Source of the DNA: Niabella agricola
GTDB taxonomy: Bacteria; Bacteroidota; Bacteroidia; Chitinophagales; Chitinophagaceae
Direction: 5' to 3'
DNA: 64,000 bases
Assembly (NCBI RefSeq): GCF_021538615.1
Contig: NZ_JAJHIZ010000003.1
Span: 2,356,001 to 2,420,000, forward strand
Positions 8,411-15,411 of this stretch are shown piece by piece. How positions within the stretch are numbered: the first letter of the stretch is position 1; each line of letters starts with the position of its first letter. Position numbers and translations under genes: made by a program. The notes under the pieces are model-generated. The model saw only the letters and a program-made list of their open reading frames with translations. It searched no databases and was not told the origin of the DNA.

Positions 8411-9310
8411 TTATCTTCTGGGAGCTCCGCCTCTTGAACCACCACCACCGGTAGTTGTTCTGCGACGTTGACCCTGACCCTGACCAGCACCTGTACCGGT
8501 TCCGCGTCCACGACCGCCGCGGCCAGCCTCAGCTTCCGCTTCAGCCTGCATTTTGGCAGCCTGTTTTTCTTTTTCGTCTGCAAAGTTGTCTTCTACATCC
8601 TCATCTTTTGCAGCTTGTCTTTCACTCAATCCTTCTGCAATTGCAGCAGTGATGTAGTTTACAACAATGGCAATAGATTTAGTAGCATCATCATTTGCAG
8701 GAATTGCAAAGTCTACTTTATTAGGATCTCCGTTGGTATCTACCACACCAAAGGTACCGATGCCCAGGCGTTTTGCTTCAGCCAGTGCAATATGCTCATG
8801 GCCGATATCCACGATGAACAAAGCAGCAGGAACACGACCCAGCTGGGCGATCCCTCCCAATACTTTTTCCATTTTCTCTTTATCGCGGGTCAATGTCAAA
8901 CGCTCTTTCTTGGTAATGCTGTCAAAAGAACCGTCGCCCAGCATTTTTTCGATGCTCTGCATTTTTTTTACCGACTTACGTACAGTATTGAAATTGGTAA
9001 GCATACCTCCCAGCCAACGCTCGGTTACATAAGGCATTCCTACTCTTTGTGCGCACTCCGTTACAATATCTTTCGCTTGCTTCTTGGTACCTACAAAAAG
9101 TATTTTCTTACCGCTGCGTGCAATTTGTTTCATTGCAGCTGCAGTTTCCTGCAGGCATTCTACGGTTTTGTTTAAGTCGATGATGTGTATGCCTTTTTTC
9201 TCAGCAAAAATGTACGGCAACATTTTAGGGTTCCATTTCTTCTTCAGATGACCGAAATGTACACCTGCTTCCAGAAGCTGCTGTTGTAAGGATGTATTAT
9301 TATTTTCCAT
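8411..9310 (-). CDS. rpsB: 30S ribosomal protein S2, with long Gly/Arg-rich tail
   Basis: S2 of the small ribosomal subunit, 299 residues. Seen: N-terminal LLEAGVHFGHLKKKWNPKM, YIFAEKKGIHIIDL, VGTKKQA, and RLGIGTFGVVDTNGDPN, all standard S2 landmarks. The conserved domain ends near residue 230. The last ~65 residues are an acidic linker and then a low-complexity tail rich in Gly, Arg, Thr and Gln (about 258-299, with RGG and GQGQ runs), making it longer than the usual ~230-265 residues. The reading frame is uninterrupted, so the tail appears real. Third gene of the operon. Confidence 0.98.
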   Translation of the reverse strand: MENNNTSLQQQLLEAGVHFGHLKKKWNPKMLPYIFAEKKGIHIIDLNKTVECLQETAAAMKQIARSGKKILFVGTKKQAKDIVTECAQRVGMPYVTERWLGGMLTNFNTVRKSVKKMQSIEKMLGDGSFDSITKKERLTLTRDKEKMEKVLGGIAQLGRVPAALFIVDIGHEHIALAEAKRLGIGTFGVVDTNGDPNKVDFAIPANDDATKSIAIVVNYITAAIAEGLSERQAAKDEDVEDNFADEKEKQAAKMQAEAEAEAGRGGRGRGTGTGAGQGQGQRRRTTTGGGGSRGGAPRR

Positions 9311-9388
9311 CTATTAAAAATATTTATCGTTTTTAGTTTATTGTTTATTGCTGGTTTGCGATGGTTGAGCAGTTTTAAAAGGTATGAA

Positions 9389-9421
9389 CAACCATAAACT
9401 ACAAACCATAAACCACAAACG
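9389..9421 (-). repeat. Short-word repetitive spacer after rpsI
   Basis: On the coding strand, a few bases after the rpsI stop, the spacer consists of near-copies of GTTTGTGGTTTATGG / GTTTGTAGTTTATGG, i.e. a ~14-nt unit repeated imperfectly. Part of the rpsI-rpsB spacer of 114 nt. Function unknown. Confidence 0.7.
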
Positions 9422-9424
9422 TTG

Positions 9425-9814
9425 TTAACGTTTCGAGAACTGGTAGCTCTTTCTTGCTTTTTTGTGACCAAATTTCTTACGCTCAACAGAACGGGGATCC
9501 CGTCTTAATAAGCCGGCTGCTTTTAATGCAGGGCGAAATTCAGCATTTACTTCTACCAGTGCACGGGCAATACCCAGCATGGCAGCTTCTGCCTGGCCCT
9601 TTACACCACCGCCGGTAGCTGTGATCTTTACATCAAATTTATCAGCTACTTCAACGGTTCTCAGCGGACGGTCTACCTGGTTTTGCAGGTATACCAGGGA
9701 AAAATAATTTTTATAGTCTTTATCGTTAACGGTAATGCTACCAGTACCCTTGGATAAGAAAACACGGGTAATGGCTTCTTTACGGCGTCCAACAGCATTT
9801 TTTTGCTTTTCCAT
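9425..9814 (-). CDS. rpsI: 30S ribosomal protein S9
   Basis: S9, 129 residues, normal length. Seen: GRRKEAITRVFLSKGTG at the N terminus (about 9-25), GGGVKGQAEAAMLGIARAL in the middle, and the basic C terminus RDPRSVERKKFGHKKARKSYQFSKR whose tail reaches the P-site tRNA in the 30S subunit. Follows rplM as in most bacteria; here the spacer to rplM is 74 nt and is low-complexity. Confidence 0.98.
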   Translation of the reverse strand: MEKQKNAVGRRKEAITRVFLSKGTGSITVNDKDYKNYFSLVYLQNQVDRPLRTVEVADKFDVKITATGGGVKGQAEAAMLGIARALVEVNAEFRPALKAAGLLRRDPRSVERKKFGHKKARKSYQFSKR

Positions 9815-9823
9815 TTATTTAAT

Positions 9824-9888
9824 TTGAAAATTTGAAAATGTGGGAATGTGGAAAATGCCCTTTACATTCTACATTTTAGATTTAAAAT
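9824..9888 (-). repeat. Low-complexity spacer between rplM and rpsI
   Basis: Immediately after the rplM stop codon the coding strand runs through overlapping words such as TTTTAAATCTAAAATG and TAGAATGTAAAGG, then TTTTCAAATTTTCAAAT near rpsI. It looks like the other stop-abutting repetitive spacers in this window. Confidence 0.6.
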
Positions 9889-10332
9889 TTAGAATTTCAG
9901 CTCTTTGGGTTGTTGTGCGATATGCGGATGAGTGTCACCGGCATATACAAATAATTTTTTGTACATCTTACGTCCCAGACGGTTTTTAGGAAGCATTCCC
10001 TTTACAGCCCGTTCGATAATTACTTCCGGACGACGTTTTTGCAGGTCAGCCGCAGTTTCTTCTTTACGACCACCGGGATAACCACTGTAGGTATCATATA
10101 CTTTCTGGTCCATTTTGCTACCGGAAAGCTTTACTTTCTCACAGTTAATTACGATGATGTAGTCGCCGGTATCCACGTGGGGGGTATAAATGGCTTTGTT
10201 TTTCCCGCGCAAAATAGCAGCAATACGGGAACACATACGACCTACAGTTTGATTAGTACCATCTACAACGTACCAGTTACGCTGCACGGTAGCCTCGTTC
10301 GCATGTTTCGTGGTGAAATGTTGTTTACTCAT
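9889..10332 (-). CDS. rplM: 50S ribosomal protein L13
   Basis: L13 of the large subunit, 147 residues, normal length. Seen: WYVVDGTNQTVGRMCSRIA (about 21-39), RGKNKAIYTPHVDTGDYIIVIN (split around 43-65), the YSGYPGGRKE loop and RAVKGMLPKNRLGRKMYKKL. First gene of rplM-rpsI-rpsB-tsf. A good Bacteroidota promoter lies ~58 bp upstream, leaving a short leader with a possible CCGGG/CCCGG hairpin (10356-10371) that could carry L13 autoregulation (inference). Confidence 0.98.
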   Translation of the reverse strand: MSKQHFTTKHANEATVQRNWYVVDGTNQTVGRMCSRIAAILRGKNKAIYTPHVDTGDYIIVINCEKVKLSGSKMDQKVYDTYSGYPGGRKEETAADLQKRRPEVIIERAVKGMLPKNRLGRKMYKKLFVYAGDTHPHIAQQPKELKF

Positions 10333-10389
10333 TTTAAATTTTATTTTTTAGTGATCCGGGCTATCCCCCGGCCCTTTTCTAAGGGAGTG

Positions 10390-10420
10390 CAAAGGTAGAT
10401 GAGTATCCGGCAAAAAACAA
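10390..10420 (-). promoter_or_regulatory. Promoter of the ribosomal operon
   Basis: On the minus strand: TTG (10418-10420), 20-bp spacer, TACCTTTG (10390-10397), an exact match to TTG-N17-23-TAnnTTTG. The expected start of transcription is near 10384, giving a leader of about 50 nt before rplM. Confidence 0.8.
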
Positions 10421-10513
10421 CGAAAAAAGGAACTATTTTTTATAGCCCCCTTGTAACTGACTGGTTTTCAGTAAAATTTTTGTCTTATTTTTGAGCCTGT
10501 CTTCTTTTAACGA

Positions 10514-10828
10514 TTATTTTTTCCTTACTTCGGTGACCACTACTTCTATTAAAACAGTTTTTAAGGGCGCCTGATCGGTTTCCCATATTCGCCTTTGAAC
10601 CAACCTGATGGAAGACCTGCCCGCGGCAACACCCTTTATAATCACATTAGTAACCAAACTGCCCCCTACGGGAGCATTTTTCACAGGAGCCCGTTCTGAC
10701 CCGGAAAGTTCAACCGCTGTTACTTTTTCGTTGTTCTGTTCCATCACCCAGCTATAGCCGGCGCCTCCAAGACTATCCAGCTGCAGCTGAAAGATCTCGT
10801 TCACCTTTAATGCAATTTTCTTTTCCAT
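10514..10828 (-). CDS. Chagasin-like cysteine peptidase inhibitor (I42 family)
   Basis: A 104-residue single-domain protein that fits the chagasin/ICP fold, which blocks papain-family peptidases with three loops. Seen: a first loop GGAGYSW (22-28; family NPTTGYxW), a second loop PVGGS (about 54-58; family GxGG), and a third loop RRIWE (about 79-83; family RPW), spaced as in the family, with VEVxV-like final strand. No signal peptide, so it is predicted to be cytoplasmic. The ATG at 10828 is used rather than one 7 codons upstream. The two papain-like peptidases encoded upstream on the same strand are the obvious targets. The first-loop NPTT is degenerate, so inhibition is inference. Confidence 0.82.
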   Translation of the reverse strand: MEKKIALKVNEIFQLQLDSLGGAGYSWVMEQNNEKVTAVELSGSERAPVKNAPVGGSLVTNVIIKGVAAGRSSIRLVQRRIWETDQAPLKTVLIEVVVTEVRKK

Positions 10829-10881
10829 GGTTTGTATAAAATTAAACAAAACTTTTTGTTAAGCAACCTGCTGACATAAGA

Positions 10882-10916
10882 ATTGCCTTCTCCCCCATTC
10901 AGGGAGAGAAAGCAAT
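10882..10916 (-). terminator. Strong hairpin between accessory gene and inhibitor gene
   Basis: Two 15-nt arms (10882-10896 and 10902-10916) pair completely on the minus strand with two or three G-U pairs, around a 5-nt loop. It sits 23 nt after the stop of the gene at 10940 and 53 nt before the inhibitor start. Only a weak T run follows, so it may be a partial terminator, attenuator or mRNA-end stabiliser. Confidence 0.65.
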
Positions 10917-10939
10917 TTCCTGACACCAGCCGGTATGCC

Positions 10940-11308
10940 CTACCAGGCGTATATTTCGTAAACTTTATTGTCGGCTTCCGTCCGCACGTTTACAACACTG
11001 TTCTTATCCCGCGCATGCGCTCCGATCATTAAAATGGCCAGCAAAGCCTGGGTATTGCTTTCTTTGATTTTTCGGAATCCCATACCGCTAATGTTTAGCC
11101 AGGCATTGTTATTTTCTGCAATACCCCAGGTGCCCACAATTTTTACATTATTGTTCCAGGCGGTCAATCCGCCGGCGCCGGGGGGCAGCAATGTAGGTTC
11201 ATTGGCTCTTTTAGCAGCCGCCACTTCTGTGGTGGTAACCGCTGCAACCGGAGCGGTTGCACTTTTCTTCGTTGTTTTCTTGGCAGATGCCTTTTTAACT
11301 GCATTCAT
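10940..11308 (-). CDS. Stand-alone copy of the neighbouring peptidase's C-terminal domain
   Basis: 122 residues, not a named family. The N-terminal ~45 residues are Lys/Ala/Thr-rich (KKASAKKTTKKS), then a domain at about 56-122 that aligns with residues 307-371 of the C1 peptidase encoded next door: both have W-x-x-x-x-x-x-NNAW, GFRKI/GWRKI, a helical LL segment, and a final I-x-x-IY. No catalytic residues of a peptidase are present, and no signal peptide. ATG at 11308 chosen; it starts 29 nt after the peptidase stop, so they are co-transcribed. It may bind the same ligand as the peptidase's domain, or act as a decoy or adaptor (inference). Confidence 0.75.
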   Translation of the reverse strand: MNAVKKASAKKTTKKSATAPVAAVTTTEVAAAKRANEPTLLPPGAGGLTAWNNNVKIVGTWGIAENNNAWLNISGMGFRKIKESNTQALLAILMIGAHARDKNSVVNVRTEADNKVYEIYAW

Positions 11309-11337
11309 TGTATAATAATTTAATCCGGTTAAATATT

Positions 11338-12453
11338 TTAATTGTAAATCTGATCGATAATTCCATTGGTCAGGTGAATACTTACAGCCGCTCCGCGGTT
11401 CTTCGCAGAAATGCATTGAGTAAGCAGGTTCAGGTGAATGTTATCGCTGGCCGGCGAGATCTTCCGCCATCCGAAATTGGCGATATAGGCCCATGCGTTA
11501 TTGGCCGCATCGTTAGACCAAAGGCCGATGATCTTTTGAGCGCCGGTCCACAAGGTCTCCACGATGCTATTGATCCCATACATTTCTGCGTCGATGCCAC
11601 ACTGGCCGTAGCCGATACGGAAGAACCCGGATTCACCAAAGCCAACGCCCCAGCTGTTCTTACAGATCCAGCACTGGTTAACATCATCATAGCCCACTAC
11701 AGATACACAGTGGCCGCCTTCCACATGGTTATTGGCCCTCCGGTAAATACCCGAACGATAGCTGAAAAAATCAGTATAGACAGTAAAGCAGGCCACGAGG
11801 GCACCGCGGGTGCTGATCCAGTCCTTCATAGCAGCCGTAGTCGTAAGTTTCGTAAAGCCGCTTATTTTCAGCAACCGGTCTGCCGCATTACTGCAGGTGT
11901 TACAGGCCTGATCGCCGGGCGTATACGGAAAACAGGCTTCATCCACTACCCCTTTATCCCTGAAAGCGATCAGCGCCCTGTCGGGCCACCAGCCATTGGC
12001 ACAGTTGCGGCCTTCGCTTTTTGCATAACAATAAAACAATTGCGCTTCCGAGAAGTCGATGGCCAGCGCTGCATTGCCCCGCTGGATGCGGTAGGCTGTT
12101 TCCGCCGTGGCAATGGTTCCAAAAGCCACACAAGATCCGCAGGAGCTCTGGTTCTTAATGGGCGTCACAAAATTCTGGCCGCTCCTGTTGCGCCAGTCGA
12201 ATATTGTAGGATATCCGAATGCCTTTTTCTTTTTAATACCTTTCCCTGCTGCTGAAAGCTGAAAAGACCGCAGGGCCTTTTCTGATGCATCTTCCCGGGC
12301 AGCTAATGACCGCTCTTTGGGGCCAGGTGTAAAGCCCAGGAAATACTTGCGCTCCGCCTCCGTCATGGCGGTAAACTCGTTATTGGCGGCTTGCCAGGTT
12401 AAGCCGGATTCAGTGATGGACGACTGAATGGCCGCAACGTTGATTTTTGACAT
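11338..12453 (-). CDS. Papain-like (C1) cysteine peptidase with C-terminal extra domain
   Basis: A 371-residue predicted endopeptidase. Order: an N-terminal prosegment-like helix region (about 18-60, TWQAANNEFTAMTEAERKY), the catalytic domain (about 84-300), and a C-terminal domain (307-371) shared with the small neighbour protein. Catalytic residues seen: oxyanion Q102, nucleophile C108 in SSCGSCVAFG, H248 in GGHCVSVVGYDD and N266 in KNSWG. Additional cysteines (C142, C151, C174, C184, C187) could form disulfides, yet no signal peptide is visible from the ATG at 12453; an upstream in-frame extension has no signal-peptide character either. Cluster with a second C1 peptidase and a chagasin-like inhibitor. 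Confidence 0.92.
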   Translation of the reverse strand: MSKINVAAIQSSITESGLTWQAANNEFTAMTEAERKYFLGFTPGPKERSLAAREDASEKALRSFQLSAAGKGIKKKKAFGYPTIFDWRNRSGQNFVTPIKNQSSCGSCVAFGTIATAETAYRIQRGNAALAIDFSEAQLFYCYAKSEGRNCANGWWPDRALIAFRDKGVVDEACFPYTPGDQACNTCSNAADRLLKISGFTKLTTTAAMKDWISTRGALVACFTVYTDFFSYRSGIYRRANNHVEGGHCVSVVGYDDVNQCWICKNSWGVGFGESGFFRIGYGQCGIDAEMYGINSIVETLWTGAQKIIGLWSNDAANNAWAYIANFGWRKISPASDNIHLNLLTQCISAKNRGAAVSIHLTNGIIDQIYN

Positions 12454-12538
12454 GTGTTTGTTTTTGTTTATTGAAAAAATGGATTTGACAAATTGCACAA
12501 GCGCTTTCCCTGGGTGCCGGCACACATAAACATCCCAT

Positions 12539-12564
12539 AGCGGGTTCAGTGGAGTTGAACCGCT
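12539..12564 (-). promoter_or_regulatory. Hairpin in the spacer between the two C1 peptidase genes
   Basis: AGCGGTTCA and TGAACCCGCT pair on the minus strand with one bulged base around a 7-nt loop, 30 nt after the stop of the upstream peptidase gene. No T run follows. It could stabilise or process the mRNA within the 140-nt spacer. Weak evidence. Confidence 0.4.
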
Positions 12565-12593
12565 GTACAGTAAACGTCTTCTGATCGGGTATG

Positions 12594-13373
12594 CTATTCT
12601 ACATCGCGGATGGTCCAGAAGTCCTGGCAGAATGAGGGATTTGAAATATACGCGTAAGGCATCCAGAAACAGCCGCTCAGTCCCCACCCTTTGCTCCAGG
12701 AGTTCCGGACCAATACCATTTGCTTTTCGTCGCTGTAACCTACGGCCAGTACTGCATGGCCGCCCATTATGGATTCTTTTGCAATATTGGGCATGGGCAT
12801 GACGCCGGTGTCTGCAACAGCTTTGGTCATAAAACTTTCATAAACGCTAAAGCCAAATGAAAACGGGTATCCTTCTGCCAGGCATCCTTTAATAGAAGTA
12901 AGATTTACCGGAATCCGCCAGTATGAAAGTGCCTGGTTCTTTAGCGCTGTTTTATAGCAGGCCGCCGGTGGTTTTTGCGTAAATACAGCTTCCTTGTAGG
13001 GCCAATCTTTTTCCGGGCAAATCCCCTGCTTGTTTAGTGATTTAATGCCATCGCGCAGGTAGGCTCCGCTGTCGGACTGCACGGTATTCATCATTACCCG
13101 TTCATTGTAATAGAGGAATAGGCGGGAGGGCCTGAACGTTTTTTTCCGAAGTTTCTTCTTCCCAAACTCAAATGCCGCACCCAGGGCGTTTGCGGTACAA
13201 CTGCCCAGACTGCCCTGATCGTACACGGGCGGACAGGTCTTCCGCAAATCGATTTTTACCGGCAGCTTTTGCATTATTTTAAGCGGTGCTGCATAAAGAA
13301 AATCTCTTGCGTCAGGAAGATCGGGTATCCAGCCCAGCGAACGGTGAGGCAGTTGTTGAGAAGGCTTTGCCAT
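12594..13373 (-). CDS. Papain-like (C1) cysteine peptidase, compact form
   Basis: 259 residues; almost only a catalytic domain. Seen: GWIPDLPDARDF near the N terminus, Q53 and nucleophile C59 in DQGSLGSCTANALG, H206 in GGHAVLAVGYSD and N224 in VRNSWSKGWG. This compact subgroup (D-Q-G-x-x-G-S-C-x-A) occurs in bacteria, phages and large viruses. There is no long prosegment and no signal peptide, so restraint by a cytoplasmic inhibitor would make sense. ATG at 13373; a near-perfect promoter lies ~40 bp upstream. First gene of a minus-strand run: this peptidase, the longer C1 peptidase, the accessory domain, the chagasin-like inhibitor. Confidence 0.92.
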   Translation of the reverse strand: MAKPSQQLPHRSLGWIPDLPDARDFLYAAPLKIMQKLPVKIDLRKTCPPVYDQGSLGSCTANALGAAFEFGKKKLRKKTFRPSRLFLYYNERVMMNTVQSDSGAYLRDGIKSLNKQGICPEKDWPYKEAVFTQKPPAACYKTALKNQALSYWRIPVNLTSIKGCLAEGYPFSFGFSVYESFMTKAVADTGVMPMPNIAKESIMGGHAVLAVGYSDEKQMVLVRNSWSKGWGLSGCFWMPYAYISNPSFCQDFWTIRDVE

Positions 13374-13411
13374 GGTTCTTGTTTTTGGTGTTGGGGTATC
13401 TTTTAACAATA

Positions 13412-13442
13412 CAATATTACACCGCCCTGCAGGCGATGTCAA
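13412..13442 (-). promoter_or_regulatory. Promoter of the C1 peptidase cluster
   Basis: On the minus strand TTGACA (13437-13442), 17 bp, TAATAT (13414-13419) is an ideal sigma-70 pair; read in the Bacteroidota way it is TTG-N20-TAATATTG, one base off TAnnTTTG. It lies about 40 bp before the ATG at 13373. Confidence 0.65.
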
Positions 13443-13501
13443 TACCTGAATTGAGCGAAGGGGATAGTACCTGACACAGGCCGTAGTTTTACGGTGCTTC
13501 T

Positions 13502-14455
13502 TTAACCGGCTTTCCAGTGCTTCAATTGCGCCCGGAATACTCTTGGAGTGGATCCTTTCTTCCTGAAAAAAACGCGGTTGAAATATGTAATACTTTCAAA
13601 CCCTACATCGTATGCGATATGTGTGATGCTGAGATCGGTTTCCAGCAGGAGGGTACAGGCTTTTGCAATCCGTATATCGTTTACATAATCGGAGAAGGTT
13701 TTTCCGGTAATCTTCTTAAAAAATTTGCAGAACGCGCCAGGTGACAAATGGATCAACCGGGCAAACTGATCGATATGTAATGGTTTTTTATAGTGTCTGT
13801 AAAGATGTTGGAATATTTTATTGATTCGCGCTTCAGCGATATTTGTTGAAGCATGAAGCATGGCCGATGTGCTTAATGCAGTTGCCGGAGCTTTGCTCAG
13901 GTGGTGCAGCACATCAATCAATCCCAGCAACTTGCCCATACCGGTTGCTTTGGATAATTGTTTAATCTTCTCTGTCACTACATGCTGCCGCTTCCCGAAA
14001 AAAAGGCCCTTTCCCGACTTTCGCAATAAAGCAGCAATGCCATAGCACTCGGGGTATTCCAGGAACGGGTTAATAAACGCTTCCGAAAATTGGATGACGA
14101 TTGCCGAAGCCCGCTGCCGGGCCGGCTCGCTCGTCCAGGTATGTGGCAGGTTTCCTCCCAGCAGTACCAGGTCTCCCGGGGAAAACGCTGCATAATGGTC
14201 TCCCACCAGCCGCTTGCCCGAACCCGAAGTAATCAGCGTGAGTTCATACTCCGGATGATAATGCCATTTAAAAGGGAAATGAGCGGTTTCATATTGATAA
14301 ACCACAAAACTTTCCCCTGCCTGTATCCGGTTTATATGTTCAAAACTGGGTTTCAATAATACAATATTGCTTTGCTGGCCGATCAAATTTACATAAAAGG
14401 AAAATATAGTGTATGTTTTGTCAATATAGTGATGAATAGCCCTCGTAAAAGCCAT
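13502..14455 (-). CDS. AraC-family transcriptional regulator with cupin domain
   Basis: Up to 317 residues. N-terminal cupin sensor (HYHPEYELTLITSGSG, then FSPGDLVLLGGNLPHTW) and C-terminal double HTH of AraC type (about 215-312; DQFARLIHLSPGAFCKFFKKITG, IAYDVGFESITYFNRVFFRKKGSTP). The start is uncertain: the ATG at 14455 leaves only 26 bp to the divergent dioxygenase gene, so an internal start such as the TTG at 14356 (LKPSFEHINRI) is more likely and would leave room for both promoters. It probably controls the divergent dioxygenase/isomerase pair in response to a sugar or related small molecule (inference). Confidence 0.92.
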   Translation of the reverse strand: MAFTRAIHHYIDKTYTIFSFYVNLIGQQSNIVLLKPSFEHINRIQAGESFVVYQYETAHFPFKWHYHPEYELTLITSGSGKRLVGDHYAAFSPGDLVLLGGNLPHTWTSEPARQRASAIVIQFSEAFINPFLEYPECYGIAALLRKSGKGLFFGKRQHVVTEKIKQLSKATGMGKLLGLIDVLHHLSKAPATALSTSAMLHASTNIAEARINKIFQHLYRHYKKPLHIDQFARLIHLSPGAFCKFFKKITGKTFSDYVNDIRIAKACTLLLETDLSITHIAYDVGFESITYFNRVFFRKKGSTPRVFRAQLKHWKAG

Positions 14456-14481
14456 TAATTTTATTCACAAATTCTACAACG

Positions 14482-15309
14482 ATGACAATACCCGCAATAA
14501 TACTCCAGGAGCTTGAGCAGCCTTATCGGCTAACGGCCGACCAAATCCACTTTTATGAAATGCATCGCTTTATCAAACTAAAGCAGGTATTTTCTCCTGC
14601 AGCTATAGCCTGGTTCCGGGATGCGATCTCTGAACAGGTGGCAAAAATGAATACCATAAAAACCACGCTCCAGGAACGGGATACCTACGGCAAGGCCTTT
14701 TTGCAGCTGTTTAACCTGTGGCGCGAAAACGAAGATGTACGGGCGCTGGTTTTCAGCAAACGCCTGGGTAAAATTGCAGCCGACCTGATGCAGGTGGAAG
14801 GCGTACGCATGTACCACGACCAGGCTTTGTTTAAAGAGGGCGGTGGCGGCATTACGCCCTGGCATGCAGACCAGTATTACTGGCCGCTGGAAACCGACAA
14901 AACGATTACCGCGTGGATTCCTTTGCAGGAAACGCCTTTAGAAATGGGGCCTCTGGAATTTAGTGCCGGTAGTCACCAGATCGTTGAAGGAAGGGAACTT
15001 GCCATTGGCGATGAAAGCGAAACCCTGATCCAGCAACGATTGCGTGTAACCGATTTCCAGCATATCATTGAACCCTTTGACCTGGGCGAGATCAGTTTTC
15101 ATTCCGGTTGGGTATTTCACCGCGCGGGTGCAAACACCACCGATGATATGCGTCGGGTAATGACGATTATTTATATGGACCGCGACATGCGCCTGAAGGC
15201 ACCGGAGAATAAAAATCAGCAAAACGACTGGGATACCTGGTGCCCCGGAGCAACAATCGGAGCAGTGATTGATACGCCTTTGAACCCGGTATTGTACGAA
15301 CCGGCTTAA
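14482..15309 (+). CDS. Phytanoyl-CoA dioxygenase (PhyH) family protein
   Basis: 275 residues, a non-haem Fe(II)/2-oxoglutarate-dependent oxygenase fold. Iron ligands inferred: H128 and D130 in PWHADQYYWP and distal H213 in GWVFHRAGANTT; the following Arg residues (DDMRRVMTI) suit 2-oxoglutarate binding. PhyH-family members hydroxylate diverse small molecules; the substrate cannot be read here. It is divergent from the AraC regulator and is followed after 102 nt by a TIM-barrel isomerase-like gene, a pairing that suggests catabolism of a modified sugar or polyol (inference). Confidence 0.88.
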   Translation: MTIPAIILQELEQPYRLTADQIHFYEMHRFIKLKQVFSPAAIAWFRDAISEQVAKMNTIKTTLQERDTYGKAFLQLFNLWRENEDVRALVFSKRLGKIAADLMQVEGVRMYHDQALFKEGGGGITPWHADQYYWPLETDKTITAWIPLQETPLEMGPLEFSAGSHQIVEGRELAIGDESETLIQQRLRVTDFQHIIEPFDLGEISFHSGWVFHRAGANTTDDMRRVMTIIYMDRDMRLKAPENKNQQNDWDTWCPGATIGAVIDTPLNPVLYEPA

Positions 15310-15411
15310 CGAAACAATCAACAGGACACCGGTTACCAGCCGGCTCCTCAGTTTGACGCCGCAGCACCTGCGGCCGAGCAATAATGTCCTTTAACAGGAC
15401 TTCAAAAAATC

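Noticed and set aside
8468..9175. Plus-strand frame of 235 codons opposite rpsB
   Set aside because: Antisense shadow of S2.
10837..10866. TTG-N19-TAATTTTA as a promoter for the chagasin-like gene
   Set aside because: It would start transcription only about 2 nt before the ATG; kept as a possibility within a finding, not a feature.
11308..12255. Long plus-strand reading frame (315 codons) opposite the C1 peptidase gene
   Set aside because: It is the antisense shadow of a well supported peptidase; no family features.
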